64,000 bases of DNA from Pseudomonas triclosanedens (GTDB lineage: Bacteria; Pseudomonadota; Gammaproteobacteria; Pseudomonadales; Pseudomonadaceae), in assembly GCF_026686735.1 (NCBI RefSeq), contig NZ_CP113432.1, forward strand, positions 3,027,001 to 3,091,000, read 5' to 3'. Made by a program: the position numbers and the translations under genes. Positions 17,386 to 28,847 of the stretch are shown piece by piece; the stretch's first letter is position 1; each line of letters opens with the position of its first letter. A model generated the notes under the pieces. The model saw only the letters and a program-made list of their open reading frames with translations, searched no databases and was not told the DNA's origin.

Positions 17386-18584
17386 ATGACCGCTGGCGCG
17401 GCGGCAACCGGATCGAACTGCTGATCAATGGCGAGGCCTTCTTCCCTTCGGTGATCCAGGCCATCGGCACGGCGCGTCGGGAAGTTCTGGTGGAAACCTT
17501 CATCGTCTTCGACGACAAGGTCGGGCGCGCGCTACGTCAGGCGCTGATCGGCGCGGCGCAGCGCGGCGTGCGGGTCGAGCTGGTTGCCGATGGCTATGGC
17601 ACGCCACACCTGGGCGTGGACTACCTGCAGCCGCTGCTCGCCTCCGGTGCCCGGCTGCACCTGTTCGATCCACGCCCGCGCCTGCTGGGCATGCGTACCA
17701 ACCTGTTCCGCCGCCTGCACCGCAAGCTGCTGGTGATTGACAACCGGGTCGCATTCGTCGGCGGCATCAATTTCAGCGCCGACCACCTCGCCGACTTCGG
17801 CCTGATGGCCAAGCAGGACTATGCGGTACGTGTCGAAGGGCCGAGCGTCGCGGATATCCGCCAGGCATGCCTGGAACTGCTGCGCCAGTATGGCGACGTG
17901 CCGCCGCCGGACAGCGTCCGGCCGCCCTCGCCCGCCGGCCCCTGCCGTAGTTGTCTGGCGGTACGTGACAATCAGCGCCGCCGCAACGACATCGAACAGC
18001 ACTATCTGCGAGCCATCCATGCGGCGCGCTATCGGCTGGTGATCGCCAACGCCTACTTCTTCCCCGGCTACCGGCTGTTGCGCGCCCTGCGCGACGCCGC
18101 CCGCCGCGGTGTGGAGGTACGCCTGATTCTGCAGGGGTTGCCGGACATGCCGCTGGTGCGCCTGTGCAGCAAATTGCTCTACGACACTCTGCTGCGCGAC
18201 GGCGTGGAAATCTACGAATACTGCGACCGACCGCTGCACGCCAAGGTCGCTGTGGCGGACTTGCGCTGGGCCACGGTGGGCTCCAGCAACCTCGATCCGC
18301 TCAGCTTGTCGCTGAACCTGGAAGGCAACCTGATGATCGAGGATGAAGACTTCGCCAGCGAACTGGACGCGCACCTGCTGCAGCTCTCCACCGACAGTTG
18401 CCGGCGCGTCACCCGCAAGGCTGCGCGACGCGGCTACTGGTGGCGGGCGCCGCTGGTGTTTCTCAGCTTTCACTTCCTGCGTCATTTCCCCGCCATCGCC
18501 GGACAACTGCCCGCGCACCGGCAAACGCTCCATCCGCAGGCCATCCCCGCCGACCCGCAACACGAGTCGCAGGTCCAGCCATGA
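17382..18584 (+). CDS. phospholipase D-family cardiolipin synthase-like protein (ClsB-like)
   Basis: The 400-residue protein carries two HxK(x)4D motifs: HRKLLVID (near 113) and HAKVAVAD (near 286), each followed by the expected Gly/Ser/Asn segment (GGINFSADH and GSSNLDPLSLSLNLE). This is the arrangement of cardiolipin synthase B-type enzymes that condense phosphatidylglycerol with another lipid. There are no N-terminal transmembrane helices, as in ClsB, but a hydrophobic patch near 360 may contact the membrane. The start at 17382 overlaps the EEP stop. A CRSC dipeptide-cysteine pair near 187 is unusual. Confidence 0.87.
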   Translation: MNDRWRGGNRIELLINGEAFFPSVIQAIGTARREVLVETFIVFDDKVGRALRQALIGAAQRGVRVELVADGYGTPHLGVDYLQPLLASGARLHLFDPRPRLLGMRTNLFRRLHRKLLVIDNRVAFVGGINFSADHLADFGLMAKQDYAVRVEGPSVADIRQACLELLRQYGDVPPPDSVRPPSPAGPCRSCLAVRDNQRRRNDIEQHYLRAIHAARYRLVIANAYFFPGYRLLRALRDAARRGVEVRLILQGLPDMPLVRLCSKLLYDTLLRDGVEIYEYCDRPLHAKVAVADLRWATVGSSNLDPLSLSLNLEGNLMIEDEDFASELDAHLLQLSTDSCRRVTRKAARRGYWWRAPLVFLSFHFLRHFPAIAGQLPAHRQTLHPQAIPADPQHESQVQP

Positions 18585-19546
18585 ACCGCCGGCAGTTCTG
18601 GAAGCTCATCAACCGTACCTTCAACCTCGTCCTGCTGGTCGCATTGCCGATCCTGCTGTTCCTCCTGCTACGCGCCACCGACTGGAACGAGGTGTTCCAC
18701 CTGCTCCGCGAATACAAGGCCATGACGCTGCTGGCAGGCATGCTGCTCAGCCTGTGCAGCTATGCGATCTTCAGCAGCTTCGATGTTCTCAGCCGCTTCT
18801 ACATCGGCCACCCGCTGCCGGTGCGGCGCGTACTGACGGTGGCCTTCGTGTGCAATGCCTTCAACCTCAACCTCAGTTCCTGGGTCGGCGCCGTCGCCTT
18901 GCGCTATCGACTGTATGGCCGACTGGGCATGACCACAGGCGACATCACGCGGATTCTCACCTTCAGCCTGATCACCAACTGGTACGGCTATCTGCTGCTG
19001 GCCGGCGGACTGTTCGTCTGTGGTTTTCCCAACCTGCCGGATGACTGGAGCCTGGGCCAGAGCGGCCTGCGTCTGATCGGTTTGCTGTTGCTCGCAGTGG
19101 GCGCCGCGTATCTGCTGGCCTGCGGCTTCGCCCGGCGGCGCGCCTGGGGCTGGAAGCGCTACCGGCTGAGGTTGCCCGGTTGGCGGCTGGCCGCCCTGCA
19201 AGGCATCGCGGGAGCCGGCAACTGGTCAATGATGGCGTTACTGATCTACAGCTTGCTGCCGGATACCGCGAGCTATCCCGAAGTACTGGCCACGCTGCTC
19301 ATCAGCAGCATCGCCGGCGTGGTGCTGCACGTGCCGGCCGGACTGGGCGTACTGGAGACGGTGTTCCTCACGGTACTGCGCGACCATTTCTCCCGTGGCG
19401 AATTGCTGGCCGCGATCATCGGTTACCGGGTGTTGTACTTCCTCATCCCGCTGTTGCTCGCCTGTCTGGTGTACCTGTGGCTGGAGCGCCATGCGAAGAA
19501 GCTCAAGCGAAGAGCGGAACGGCGCGAGGAGGCCCGAACCTCATGA
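18581..19546 (+). CDS. YbhN/UPF0104-type integral membrane protein
   Basis: It has 321 residues with about eight hydrophobic segments, starting with a helix at residues 13-30. The [23 protein letters not shown] segment and the late [11 protein letters not shown] segment are typical of the UPF0104 / lysylphosphatidylglycerol synthetase transmembrane family. Its gene is the last of the EEP-PLD-membrane trio, pointing to a lipid transport or modification role. The C-terminus is a basic cytoplasmic tail. It overlaps the end of the convergent glgB by 6 bp, so transcripts from the two operons meet tail to tail. Confidence 0.85.
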   Translation: MNRRQFWKLINRTFNLVLLVALPILLFLLLRATDWNEVFHLLREYKAMTLLAGMLLSLCSYAIFSSFDVLSRFYIGHPLPVRRVLTVAFVCNAFNLNLSSWVGAVALRYRLYGRLGMTTGDITRILTFSLITNWYGYLLLAGGLFVCGFPNLPDDWSLGQSGLRLIGLLLLAVGAAYLLACGFARRRAWGWKRYRLRLPGWRLAALQGIAGAGNWSMMALLIYSLLPDTASYPEVLATLLISSIAGVVLHVPAGLGVLETVFLTVLRDHFSRGELLAAIIGYRVLYFLIPLLLACLVYLWLERHAKKLKRRAERREEARTS

Positions 19547-21694
19547 AACCCGCGCATCGCCTTCGGGGATGAGGATCAGGCAGCCCAGCGGCGGCAGATC
19601 CAGGGGCAGCGACTGCGGCTGGCCGTGGGCGGCCAGCGGCTGGGTTTCGATGATGCCCTGGCTGCCCGCGGCGGAACCGGCGAAGTGTTGCGCATCGCTG
19701 TTGAGCAGCACCCGCCAATGGCCTTTGAGCGGTACGCCGACGCTGTAGCCGGGGCGCGGTACCGGAGTGAAGTTGTGCACCACCAGCAGCGGTTCGCGGT
19801 CGGCCAGGCGCAACCAGGCGAAGACGCTGTTGCGCTGGTCATCGCCGATCAGCCAGTGGAAGCCCTCTGCGCGGTCGTCCATGGCGTGCAGCGCCGGCAG
19901 TTCATGCAGCAGCCGGTTTAGCTCGCGCACCAGCATCTGTACGCCGAGGTGTTCGGGGTAGCGCAGCAGGTACCAGTCGAGCTGGCTGTCGTGATCCCAC
20001 TCCCGCCATTGGCCGAATTCGCAGCCCATGAACAGCAGCTTCTTGCCCGGATGAGTCCACATCAGCGACAGGTACAGGCGCAGGTTGGCGAACTGCTGCC
20101 AGCGGTCACCCGGCATCTTGCCCAGCAATGAGCCCTTGCCGTGCACCACCTCGTCGTGAGAAATCGGCAGGATGAAGCGTTCGGAGAAGGCGTAGAGCAG
20201 GCCGAAGGTCATCTTGTGATGGTGGTAGCTGCGGTACACCGGATCTTCCCGGATGTAGGACAGGCTGTCGTGCATCCAGCCCATGTTCCACTTGTAGGAG
20301 AAGCCCAGCCCACCTTCCTCGGCCGGTCGGCTGACGCCTGGCCAGGCGGTGGACTCTTCGGCGATGACCAGCGCACCGGGCGCTTCGCTGGCGACCACAG
20401 TGTTGAGATGACTGAGGAACTCGATGGCCTCAAGGTTCTCGCGGCCACCGTGACGGTTGGGGATCCATTCGCCTTCCTTGCGCGAATAGTCCCGGTAGAG
20501 CATCGAGGCGACGGCGTCCACGCGCAGCCCATCGACGTGGTATTCGCGCAGCCAGTGCAGCGCCGAAGCCAGCATGAAACCGTGCACTTCGCTGCGGCCC
20601 AGGTTGTAGATGTAGGTATCCCAATCCTGGTGGAAGCCTTCGAACGGGTGCGCGTACTCGTACAACGAGGTGCCGTCGAAGTGAGCAAGGCCGTGCTCAT
20701 CCGTGGGGAAATGCGCCGGCACCCAATCCAGGATCACGCCGATTTGCGCCTGGTGGCAACGATCGACGAAGCGGGCGAAGTCCGCCGGGCTGCCGTAGCG
20801 CGCGGTGGGTGCGAACATCGACAACGTTTGGTAACCCCAGGAGCCACCGAACGGGTGCTCCATCACCGGCATCAGTTCGATGTGGCTGAAACCCTGCTCG
20901 CGGATATAGGGAATCAGCCGCTCGGCCAGTTCATCCCAACTGGGCGGGCGGTCCTCCACCCATTGCCAGGAACCGGCGTGCAGTTCGTAGATCGACAGCG
21001 GCTGTGCGGGGGCCTGGCGCTCGGCGCGGCGGCTCATCCAATCGTGATCCTGCCAGTCGAACGGCGCCGGATCGGCAACTCGCGAGCCGGTGGCCGGCGG
21101 CGCTTCGGTGGCCAGGGCCAGCGGGTCGGCCTTCAGTGGCAACGTGCCGGCGGCGCCCAGCAGTTCGTACTTGTACACTTCGCCGGGCTGCAACCGGGGA
21201 ATGAACAGTTCCCAGACGCCGGAGGGATAGCGCAAGCGCATCGGGTGCCGGCGACCGTCCCAGCCGTTGAAGTTGCCGACAACCGAGACCCGTCTCGCAT
21301 TGGGTGCCCAGACGGCGAAACGCACGCCGGGTACGCCGTCGATCTCCATCGCCTGTGCCCCCAGGCACTTGCCCAACCGGCGGTGATTGCCCTCGGAGAA
21401 CAGATAGAGGTCCAGGTCACTCAGCAACAGCCCGAAGGCATACGGGTCTTCGCTGACCTGTTCGGCTTGCGGCCAATGGATGCGCAGGCGGTAGCGGGTG
21501 CCGCTGGGCAGTTGCGCGACGAATAGCCCGCTGGCATCCACGACATTCATGGCCGCGAGTACTTCGTCCTGCGCTGAGAGCAATTCGACCGCCAGCGCAC
21601 CGGGTAGCCAGACGCGTACCTCTCCGCCATGTGGCCCGAGGAAGGCGAACGGGTCGGCATGGTCGGCGCGCTGCAGGTGTTCCAGATCATTCAT
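19541..21694 (-). CDS. glgB: 1,4-alpha-glucan branching enzyme (GH13)
   Basis: It cuts an alpha-1,4 chain and re-attaches it as an alpha-1,6 branch. I use ATG 21694 (717 residues), which has GGGAGG upstream and overlaps the treS-pep2 stop (ATGA). Two N-terminal beta modules precede the barrel, the second being CBM48 ([25 protein letters not shown], near 125). The nucleophile Asp is in [17 protein letters not shown] (near 388), the acid Glu in EESTAWPG (near 445) and the third acidic residue in [13 protein letters not shown] (near 511). [11 protein letters not shown] is characteristic of GlgB. It closes the leftward glgE-treS-glgB operon. Confidence 0.95.
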   Translation of the reverse strand: MNDLEHLQRADHADPFAFLGPHGGEVRVWLPGALAVELLSAQDEVLAAMNVVDASGLFVAQLPSGTRYRLRIHWPQAEQVSEDPYAFGLLLSDLDLYLFSEGNHRRLGKCLGAQAMEIDGVPGVRFAVWAPNARRVSVVGNFNGWDGRRHPMRLRYPSGVWELFIPRLQPGEVYKYELLGAAGTLPLKADPLALATEAPPATGSRVADPAPFDWQDHDWMSRRAERQAPAQPLSIYELHAGSWQWVEDRPPSWDELAERLIPYIREQGFSHIELMPVMEHPFGGSWGYQTLSMFAPTARYGSPADFARFVDRCHQAQIGVILDWVPAHFPTDEHGLAHFDGTSLYEYAHPFEGFHQDWDTYIYNLGRSEVHGFMLASALHWLREYHVDGLRVDAVASMLYRDYSRKEGEWIPNRHGGRENLEAIEFLSHLNTVVASEAPGALVIAEESTAWPGVSRPAEEGGLGFSYKWNMGWMHDSLSYIREDPVYRSYHHHKMTFGLLYAFSERFILPISHDEVVHGKGSLLGKMPGDRWQQFANLRLYLSLMWTHPGKKLLFMGCEFGQWREWDHDSQLDWYLLRYPEHLGVQMLVRELNRLLHELPALHAMDDRAEGFHWLIGDDQRNSVFAWLRLADREPLLVVHNFTPVPRPGYSVGVPLKGHWRVLLNSDAQHFAGSAAGSQGIIETQPLAAHGQPQSLPLDLPPLGCLILIPEGDARVS

Positions 21695-24600
21695 GAGCGT
21701 CCTCCCTGCAGGTGGCGGGCCAGATCGAACAGACCTTGCAGCGGCACGTCCAGCCAATCCGGGCGGTGACCGGCTTCGTAGAGCACTTCGTAGGCGGCTT
21801 TCTCCAGGCTGAACAGGGCCAGCGCCGCGCCCTCGCCTTCGCGGCCGTGCCACTCGTGCGGCAAGTCGGCCGCAGCGAATCTATAGGCCTCAAGGAAGGC
21901 ATCGCGGGATTCGCGCCGATAGCGCAGCGCGAGCTCGGCCCGTCCGTTCTGCATTTCCTGCGATCCATCGGCGGCCTGGGCGTTGCGCAGCGCCATGACG
22001 GCGGCGTAGTCGAAGGAGCGCAGCACCCCGGTGACGTCCTTCAGGGGGCTGTGGCGCTGGCGGCGCTCGGCCAGCGGGCGGTTCGGCTCGCCTTCGAAGT
22101 CGATCATGTAAGCGTCACCCTGCACTACCAGTACCTGGCCCAGATGCAGGTCGCCGTGGACGCGGATCATCACACCGCCCTCGGCCAGCCGTGCAAGATT
22201 GCCGATGGTCAGCAGCAGCGCATGGCGGTTTTCCAGCAGCCAGTCGACCATTACCCGGCTGCGCTGATCCAGGCTTTCGTGAGCACGTTCCAGCGCAGAA
22301 AGGGCCTGCTCGACCTGGGCGGTGATGCTGCTGGTCCAGGTTTCGCTGTCGACGGCGGAACTGCGGTGCACAGAGAAATCCGGCTCCTCGGTGGCCCGCG
22401 ACAGCAGCAGGTGCATCTCGCCCAGCCGCTGGCCGAGTCGCATGGCGAACAGGCGCAGGTCCTCCATGGCATCGAGTTCGGGTTCCGGCAACTCGCCGCT
22501 GGCCAGCGGAGCGACACGCATCGCGCGCCCCAACTGGTTCAGCGTCCAGCTCCAGGCATCACCCTGGTTGCTCAGGTAGCCTTGCAGCAGCATTAACGTG
22601 CAAGGCTGGCCCTGGGCGTCGATGCGCCGCACTTCGCCCAGCAATGGCGCGATGTTGGCGAAACCGTGCCGGCTCAGGTAGCCTCCCATTTCCGCTTCCG
22701 GGTGGATGCCCGGCGAAACCCGGCGCAGCAGTTTGAGCATCAGCCGCCCGCCGATCAGCGCCGAACTGTTGGACTGATCGGTGCCGAGCACCCGCACTTC
22801 GCTGTCCTCGCCGATATCCGCGTGCTCAGCCAGGCCCGGCAGAGCCAGGAACTGCACTTCGCCGGCCGGACCTTCCAGTGTGGTGTTCTCGCGCAGCAGG
22901 CGCAGGATCAGCCGGCTGAAACGTGGCAAGGAGAACGCATCGGTCAGCAGGCCGACCCGTCGTCCGCGCCGCAGCCGGGCCAGGGCCAGTTGCTGCGGCA
23001 GATCGTTGCCGGCGCTGCCCTTCTCCGGTACGGCCGCCAGTGGCAGTTGGTAGTGCTCGGCGCCGTCCGCGCCGTTCACTTCCACTTCCGCCAGCAGAGG
23101 TGCCGCATCGCCTTCGTCGAGTGGCATCGCATACCTCAGACGCACACTGCCGGCAGACACCTGCTCGGCGGGGAACCAGCGGTGCTTGGGCAGGTAGCGT
23201 GGCAGTGAATCGCTTTCCAGCAACTCGCGCGGCGCACCGCGCATCACCTCTTCCAGGCACTGGGCCAACACCAGAGTCGGCAGCTCGGGCATGCGTTCCA
23301 CCGGCTGCACGTGCCAGCCTGGCATCTGCTGGCTGTCGGCCAGGTAGAACCAGTAGAAGCCATAGGGCGGCAGCGTCAGCAGGTAGGTCAGCCGGCCGAT
23401 GGGCGGGAATGAGGCGCCGCCGAGCATTTCCACCGGAACACGGCCGTCGAACGCCGCCAGGTCCAGCTCTACCGCCTGGGCGGCGCCGGACAGGTTGACT
23501 ACGCAGAGGATGCTGTCCTCGCTCGTCTCGCCACAGCCCTCGGCGCGGTATTGCCGCAGATAGGCGAGGATGCGCCGATTGGCTGGCGACAACAGCGTCA
23601 GGCTGCCACGGCCAAAGGCCTTCTGCTGCTTGCGCACGCTGAGCATGCGGCGCATCCAGTTGAGCAGTGAATGTGGGTCGCGCGCCTGGGCTTCGACGTT
23701 AATGCTCTGGTAGCCGTAGAGCGAGTCGAGGATCGGCGGCAACACCAGGCTGGCCGGGTCCGCGCGGGAGAAACCGCCGTTGCGGTCCACCGACCACTGC
23801 ATCGGCGTACGCACTCCGTCGCGATCGCCCAGGTAGATGTTGTCGCCCATGCCGATCTCATCGCCGTAGTACAGCGTCGGCGTGCCGGGCATCGACAGCA
23901 GCAGGCTGTTGAGCAGTTCGATACGCCGGCGGTCGCGCTCCACCAGCGGCGCCAGGCGCCGGCGAATGCCCAGATTGATGCGCGCGCGCCGGTCGGCCGC
24001 GTAGTAGTTCCAGAGGTAGTCGCGCTCGTCGTCGGTGACCATTTCCAGGGTCAGCTCATCGTGGTTGCGCAGGAAGATCGCCCACTGGCAATTGTCTGGA
24101 ATCGGTGGGGTCTGGCGCAGGATATCGGTGATCGGGAAGCGATCTTCCTGGGCGATTGCCATGTACATGCGAGGCATCAGTGGGAAATGGAAGGCCATGT
24201 GGCATTCATCGCCCGCCCCCTTGGCGCTGCCGTCCGCACCGCCGAAATACGGCCGGGTGTCTTCCGGCCACTGATTGGCCTCGGCCAGCAACATGCGATC
24301 GGGGTAGCGTGCATCCAGCTCGGCGCGAATGCGCTTGAGCACCATGTGAGTCTCCGGCAGGTTCTCGCTGCTGGTGCCTTCACGTTCGATCAGGTAGGGA
24401 ATCGCATCCAGGCGCAGGCCGTCGACGCCCATGTCCAGCCAGTAGCGCATCACGCCCAGCACGGCGCGCAGCACCTGCGGGTTATCGAAGTTCAGGTCCG
24501 GCTGGTGCGAGTAGAAGCGATGCCAGAAGTACTGTTCGGCCACCGGGTCCCAGGTCCAGTTGGACTTCTCGCTGTCGGTGAAGATGATCCGGGTGCCTGC

Positions 24601-25038
24601 GTAGCGGCTGTCGTCGTCGGACCAGACGTACCAGTTGCGCGCCTGCGAACCCTTCTTCGCGTGCCGGGCGCGCTGGAACCAGGCGTGCTGGTCGGAAGTG
24701 TGGTTGATGACCAGTTCGGTGATCACCCGCAGCCCGCGCTGGTGCGCCGCTTCGATGAAACGCCGGACATCGGCCAGGGTGCCGTAATCCGGGTGCACCC
24801 CCTTGTACATGGCGATGTCGTAGCCGTCGTCGCGCCGTGGCGAGGGGTAGAACGGCAGCAGCCAGAGCGTGTTGACGCCCAGGTCGGCGATGTAGTCGAG
24901 CTTCTCCATCAACCCGCGGAAGTCACCGATGCCGTCGTTGTTGGCATCGAAGAAGGATTTCACGTGCAGTTGATAGATGATGGCGTCCTTGTACCAGAGA
25001 AGATCATCGAGGAAGGGGCGTGTCTTGCGCTTGGCCAT
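21691..25038 (-). CDS. treS: trehalose synthase fused to maltokinase (TreS-Pep2)
   Basis: This is a bifunctional protein of 1115 residues. The N-terminal ~560 residues form a GH13 trehalose synthase that interconverts trehalose and maltose: [16 protein letters not shown] (nucleophile Asp near 204), [11 protein letters not shown] (Glu near 249) and [11 protein letters not shown] (near 325). From about residue 605 it is a maltokinase: [12 protein letters not shown] (near 616), then the kinase-like [10 protein letters not shown] (near 963) and [12 protein letters not shown] (near 979), which would make maltose-1-phosphate for GlgE. The start at 25038 has AGGAG upstream; ATG 25056, overlapping the glgE stop, is the alternative. 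Fusion of the two is known in proteobacteria. Confidence 0.94.
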   Translation of the reverse strand: MAKRKTRPFLDDLLWYKDAIIYQLHVKSFFDANNDGIGDFRGLMEKLDYIADLGVNTLWLLPFYPSPRRDDGYDIAMYKGVHPDYGTLADVRRFIEAAHQRGLRVITELVINHTSDQHAWFQRARHAKKGSQARNWYVWSDDDSRYAGTRIIFTDSEKSNWTWDPVAEQYFWHRFYSHQPDLNFDNPQVLRAVLGVMRYWLDMGVDGLRLDAIPYLIEREGTSSENLPETHMVLKRIRAELDARYPDRMLLAEANQWPEDTRPYFGGADGSAKGAGDECHMAFHFPLMPRMYMAIAQEDRFPITDILRQTPPIPDNCQWAIFLRNHDELTLEMVTDDERDYLWNYYAADRRARINLGIRRRLAPLVERDRRRIELLNSLLLSMPGTPTLYYGDEIGMGDNIYLGDRDGVRTPMQWSVDRNGGFSRADPASLVLPPILDSLYGYQSINVEAQARDPHSLLNWMRRMLSVRKQQKAFGRGSLTLLSPANRRILAYLRQYRAEGCGETSEDSILCVVNLSGAAQAVELDLAAFDGRVPVEMLGGASFPPIGRLTYLLTLPPYGFYWFYLADSQQMPGWHVQPVERMPELPTLVLAQCLEEVMRGAPRELLESDSLPRYLPKHRWFPAEQVSAGSVRLRYAMPLDEGDAAPLLAEVEVNGADGAEHYQLPLAAVPEKGSAGNDLPQQLALARLRRGRRVGLLTDAFSLPRFSRLILRLLRENTTLEGPAGEVQFLALPGLAEHADIGEDSEVRVLGTDQSNSSALIGGRLMLKLLRRVSPGIHPEAEMGGYLSRHGFANIAPLLGEVRRIDAQGQPCTLMLLQGYLSNQGDAWSWTLNQLGRAMRVAPLASGELPEPELDAMEDLRLFAMRLGQRLGEMHLLLSRATEEPDFSVHRSSAVDSETWTSSITAQVEQALSALERAHESLDQRSRVMVDWLLENRHALLLTIGNLARLAEGGVMIRVHGDLHLGQVLVVQGDAYMIDFEGEPNRPLAERRQRHSPLKDVTGVLRSFDYAAVMALRNAQAADGSQEMQNGRAELALRYRRESRDAFLEAYRFAAADLPHEWHGREGEGAALALFSLEKAAYEVLYEAGHRPDWLDVPLQGLFDLARHLQGGRS

Positions 25039-25052
25039 GGTCGCGCTCCTGT

Positions 25053-27038
25053 TCATGACGGGTGGGGATGCAGACGCCAGATGCCGAACGGCAGGTGCCA
25101 GGGCTCGATACGCATCCATTGGCGCTTGCCGTGCCACTCCCAGCGCTTGCCATTCATCAGGTCCTCGCCCCCCATGACGGCGTCGTCCGGCAGGCCGAAC
25201 TCCCACAGCGGCAGCTCGAAATCGGCTTCCTGGGCGTTATGCGGATCCAGGCACACCGCCACCAGGATGAAATTGGAGAGGTCCTCGGTGCGCTTGCCGA
25301 ACAACAGGATGTTGTCGTTCCAGGCGTTGTAGGCGTGGAAGCCGAGATGGCTGTGCAATGCCGGATTCTCCCGGCGGATGCGGTTGAGCCGGCTGATCTC
25401 GCCGACGATATTGACCGGCGAGTGATAGTCGCGCTGGCGCAGTTGGTACTTCTCGGAGTCCAGGTATTCCTCCTTGCCCGGCACCGCCGCCGCCTCGCAC
25501 AGTTCGAAACCCGAATACATGCCCCACAGTCCGGAGCCCATGGTCGCCAGCGCCGCCCGGATGAGAAATCCAGGGCGCCCGGAGCGCTGCAGGAAGTACG
25601 GGTTGATATCCGGCGTGTTGACGAAGAAGTTTGGCCGGTAGCAATCGCGCAGCGGCGGACGGTTGAGCTCGTCGAAGTAGTCGAGCAGTTCCTGCTTGGT
25701 GTCGCGCCAGGTGAAGTAGGTGTAGCTCTGGCTGAAGCCGAGCTTGCCCAGCCGCGCCATCATCGCCGGGCGGGTGAAGGCTTCGGCGAGGAAAATCACC
25801 TGCGGGTGCGCACTGCGCACTTCGGCGATCAGCCATTCCCAGAACGGCAGGGGCTTGGTGTGCGGGTTATCGACGCGGAAAAGTGTCACCCCCTGCTCTA
25901 CCCAGCCCAGCACCACTTTCAGCAGGGCGAGCCAGAGTTCGGGTACGGCATCCGGTGCGTAGAAGTCGACATTGACGATATCTTCGTATTTCTTCGGCGG
26001 ATTCTCCGCGTGGCGGATGCTGCCGTCGGCCCGCCAACTGAACCAGCCGGGATGCTCGCGCAGCCACGGATGGTCGGGTGAACACTGGATGGCAAAATCG
26101 AGGGCAATTTCCAGGCCGTGTTCGCGGGCGGCCCCGACCAGCGCGCGGAAGTCTTCCAGGCTGCCCAGTTGCGGATGCACCGCATCGTGGCCACCCGCCT
26201 CGCTGCCGATCGCATAAGGGCTGCCCGGATCGTCCGCGGATGCCTGCAAACTGTTGTTGCGGCCCTTGCGATGGGTATGGCCGATTGGGTGGATCGGCGG
26301 GAAATACAGCACGTCGAAGCCCATCGCGGCGATTTCCGCCAGCCGCCTATGGACATCGGCGAAGGTGCCATGCTGGCCGGGTTGCAAACTTTCCGAGCGC
26401 GGAAACAGTTCATACCAACTGGCGAACTCCGCCAGTTGCCGCTCCACATCGAGCGCGAAAGTCTGGCTACGGGCCAGATGCAGGCGGTGCTCGGCGCGCT
26501 GCATCAGCGTCAGCGTGCGCGGCGCCATGAGAATGCCCAGGCGCTCCCCCCGGTCGTCGCATTCCCGCAGGCTCAGCAGCAGGTCCGCCAGTTCCGCCCC
26601 GCAGTCATCCGGCGCGTTGCTCAGTACCTGCTCCAGCAGTTCGCTGCCTTCGCGCAGCTCCAGGTCGATCGCCTGCCCGGCGGCGTACTTCTTCTCCAGG
26701 TCGTGGCGGAAGCTGGCATAGCCGTCGATCCAGGCCAGCACGATGAACTCGCAACGCCCGATCCGAGTCGGCGTGATCACGGCTTTCCAGTGATCATTGC
26801 CCTCTGGAGTCAGCGGCACCTTCCGCCAATCGGCACAGCCGCCTTCGCGCCAGGCGACCTCGCCGGCGAGGCAGTCATGGCCATCGCTGAAGATGCGTGC
26901 ATGGACGTGCACGCTGCGGTTGCAGATGGCCTTGGCGGCGAACCGCCCGCCGTCGAGCTGGGGGCCGACATCTTCGATGGCGATACGCGGCTGATTGGCG
27001 GCAGCCTCTGCCCGAGTGGCCTGATTCTCCTGTTCCAT
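25053..27038 (-). CDS. glgE: alpha-1,4-glucan:maltose-1-phosphate maltosyltransferase
   Basis: It extends alpha-glucan with maltose from maltose-1-phosphate, the defining step of the GlgE pathway. The ATG at 27038 (661 residues) has GAGGAGGG upstream. The N-terminal beta domain (about 20-130) is followed by a GH13 barrel: FPPIHPIGHTHRKGRNN (near 224, typical of GlgE), LFRVDNPHTKPLPFW (nucleophile Asp near 386), FLAEAFTRPAMM (acid Glu near 420). The C-terminal segment contains LVAVCLDPHNAQEADFELPL. It lies directly upstream of treS-pep2, whose product supplies its substrate. Confidence 0.94.
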   Translation of the reverse strand: MEQENQATRAEAAANQPRIAIEDVGPQLDGGRFAAKAICNRSVHVHARIFSDGHDCLAGEVAWREGGCADWRKVPLTPEGNDHWKAVITPTRIGRCEFIVLAWIDGYASFRHDLEKKYAAGQAIDLELREGSELLEQVLSNAPDDCGAELADLLLSLRECDDRGERLGILMAPRTLTLMQRAEHRLHLARSQTFALDVERQLAEFASWYELFPRSESLQPGQHGTFADVHRRLAEIAAMGFDVLYFPPIHPIGHTHRKGRNNSLQASADDPGSPYAIGSEAGGHDAVHPQLGSLEDFRALVGAAREHGLEIALDFAIQCSPDHPWLREHPGWFSWRADGSIRHAENPPKKYEDIVNVDFYAPDAVPELWLALLKVVLGWVEQGVTLFRVDNPHTKPLPFWEWLIAEVRSAHPQVIFLAEAFTRPAMMARLGKLGFSQSYTYFTWRDTKQELLDYFDELNRPPLRDCYRPNFFVNTPDINPYFLQRSGRPGFLIRAALATMGSGLWGMYSGFELCEAAAVPGKEEYLDSEKYQLRQRDYHSPVNIVGEISRLNRIRRENPALHSHLGFHAYNAWNDNILLFGKRTEDLSNFILVAVCLDPHNAQEADFELPLWEFGLPDDAVMGGEDLMNGKRWEWHGKRQWMRIEPWHLPFGIWRLHPHPS

Positions 27039-27128
27039 CGCGGCGCCCTCCTCGCTGCGGTTGGCGATACATGGGTTCCGAACCACAGCCACCGCGCAAG
27101 TTCAGGCCAATTGCACAGGCGGTACGCA

Positions 27129-27971
27129 TCAGGAGGTCTTGCGTTTCGCCGAACCGGAACGCGCGGCCGGCGTGCGGGTTTTCCTGCGGTCCCCCTTGAG
27201 GCTGCGCTTGAGCAGTTCGGTGAGGTCGATGATGTCGGCGCCCTCGCCCGTGCCCTGCTCTTCTGCCTGCGGAACGTTGGCCAATTTGCCTTCGGCGGCC
27301 TTCTGCTCGACCAGACGGTGGATTTCCTCGCTGAACGAGTCCTCGTAGTCCGCCGGCGTCCATTTCCCGCTCATGTCCTTGACCAGGCGCTCGGCCATCT
27401 CCATCTCGCGCTTGTCCAGCTTCACCTTGTCCAGGCTCAGCGCCAGTTCATCGACCTCGCGTACCTGGGCGGGCCAGCGCAGGGTCATCAGCAGGATCGC
27501 CTCACCCTCCTCGCGCAGCATCGCCAGGTGCTGCCGGCTGTGCATGACCAATTGGCAGACCGCCGCCTTGCCGGACTTGCGCAGGGTTTCTCGCAGCAGC
27601 ACGTAGACCTTCTCGCCGCGGCGCTCCGGCGTCAGGTAGTACGGTGAGTCGTAGAACGGCACAGGGATCTCGCTGCGCTCGATGAAGCTCAGGATGTCGA
27701 TGGTCTGGGTTGCCTCGGGGCGTGCTGTGCGGATTTCCTCCTCGCTGATCACCACGTAGCGGCCTTTCTCCAGCTCCACACCCTTGACGATGTGCTCCTT
27801 GGGTACTTCCTTGCCGGTGATTTTGTTCACCCGCTTGTAGCCGACCGGCTCCAGGCTGTGCTCGTCCAGCCAGTCGAAATCGGTACCGGTGGAACGGCTG
27901 GCACTGTTGAGCGACACCGGGATGTGCACCAACCCGAAGCTGATAGCGCCTTTCCAGATCACACGGGCCAT
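27129..27971 (-). CDS. ku: DNA end-binding protein Ku
   Basis: Ku binds double-strand DNA ends and recruits LigD for non-homologous end joining. The 280-residue protein starts with MARVIWKGAISFGLVHIPVSL, the classic bacterial Ku N-terminus, followed by the ring domain and a C-terminal bridging part (DIIDLTELLKRSL near 250). A Lys/Arg-rich tail ends the protein, which in other bacteria aids DNA binding. Its partner ligD is in the same window at 34508-37039. It overlaps the small upstream gene by 13 bp and lies 90 bp from glgE, so it may be part of one stationary-phase operon. Confidence 0.94.
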   Translation of the reverse strand: MARVIWKGAISFGLVHIPVSLNSASRSTGTDFDWLDEHSLEPVGYKRVNKITGKEVPKEHIVKGVELEKGRYVVISEEEIRTARPEATQTIDILSFIERSEIPVPFYDSPYYLTPERRGEKVYVLLRETLRKSGKAAVCQLVMHSRQHLAMLREEGEAILLMTLRWPAQVREVDELALSLDKVKLDKREMEMAERLVKDMSGKWTPADYEDSFSEEIHRLVEQKAAEGKLANVPQAEEQGTGEGADIIDLTELLKRSLKGDRRKTRTPAARSGSAKRKTS

Positions 27972-28225
27972 GTCAGTTCCTCCTGCAGGGTGACGCCATC
28001 GTCGAAGTGCACGCGGCCATCCGCGCCGATCTCGCGGACGCGCTGCAGCATGCGGTCTGCCGCCGCCTCGGCCTCGGCGGCGTTTCTGCTGCCGGGTGCG
28101 AATACCCAAAGCACTTCAACCGCTGCGCCTTCCCGGGCGACCTGGTATTCGATCAGCCCGATGCACTGGCCCTGTTCGCACATGGCGTCGGTCCATGCAC
28201 AGGCCTGGGAAAATTCACGGAACAT
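27959..28225 (-). CDS. small conserved hypothetical protein
   Basis: This is an 88-residue soluble acidic protein. I chose ATG 28225 because AGGGGG lies nine bases upstream; ATG 28234 is possible. I do not recognise a domain. It overlaps the mgtC-like gene upstream (11 bp) and ku downstream (13 bp), a strong sign that it is a real, co-translated gene. Visible features are FREFSQACAW at the start and a helical stretch with many Ala/Glu/Arg in the middle. Confidence 0.65.
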   Translation of the reverse strand: MFREFSQACAWTDAMCEQGQCIGLIEYQVAREGAAVEVLWVFAPGSRNAAEAEAAADRMLQRVREIGADGRVHFDDGVTLQEELTWPV

Positions 28226-28730
28226 GACGGTCATCCCCCTGGCTATCCGCGGTGTTGTGGTTGCGCTCTGCCAGCCCCGGCAACCAGTGCAGCACCAGTA
28301 GGGCGAGCAGCGTGCCGAGCATGGCGGTGGCGGAATGCCCCAACCCCACACTGATGCCGATGGCGGTGCTGAGCCAGAGCCCGGCGGCGGTGGTAAGGCC
28401 CTTGACCTCTGAGGTGCGGCTGCCCTTCAGGATGGTGCCGGCGCAGAGAAAGCCGATGCCGGCCGCGATGCCCTGGATAACCCGGCTGACCGCGTCGGCC
28501 TGCGCGCTGCCCTCGCGGATAGCCATCACGAACATCGCCGCGCCCAGCGTTACCAACATGTGCGTACGCAAGCCGGCGGCCTTGCCCTGGTTCTCGCGCT
28601 CGTAACCCAGCACGCCACCCAACAGCACGGCCAGGCACAGGCGCAGGCCGGTGCGGGTGATCTGTTCGATCTCGCTGAGGTCGGAAAACTCATCCACCAG
28701 CGTCAGCCAGATACGCTCGAAGGTACCCAT
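28215..28730 (-). CDS. MgtC/SapB-family membrane protein
   Basis: This inner-membrane protein of 171 residues has about four to five transmembrane helices. The GLRLCLAVLLGGVLGYERE, AAGLRTHMLVTLGAAMF, GIGFLCAGTI and VKGLTTAAGLWLSTAIG segments match the MgtC N-terminal family in order. MgtC proteins modulate F1Fo ATPase or phosphate/magnesium homeostasis under stress; the short form here lacks the C-terminal ACT-like domain. A GTG six codons upstream (28748) is an alternative start. It is the first gene of the leftward ku-glgE-treS-glgB run. Confidence 0.85.
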   Translation of the reverse strand: MGTFERIWLTLVDEFSDLSEIEQITRTGLRLCLAVLLGGVLGYERENQGKAAGLRTHMLVTLGAAMFVMAIREGSAQADAVSRVIQGIAAGIGFLCAGTILKGSRTSEVKGLTTAAGLWLSTAIGISVGLGHSATAMLGTLLALLVLHWLPGLAERNHNTADSQGDDRHVP

Positions 28731-28847
28731 GACGATGAACCCTGCCACCCCTGTTAGCAGTGCAGACCGGCAGCGGCGCCGATTGGTTTGCTAAATCTCG
28801 CGGACGGTCATGCTGCCGTTCGACGGAAAACCGGCTCCAATGCCGTT

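Noticed and set aside
23671..25332. 553-codon rightward ORF
   Set aside because: It is the antisense frame of treS-pep2 and glgE.
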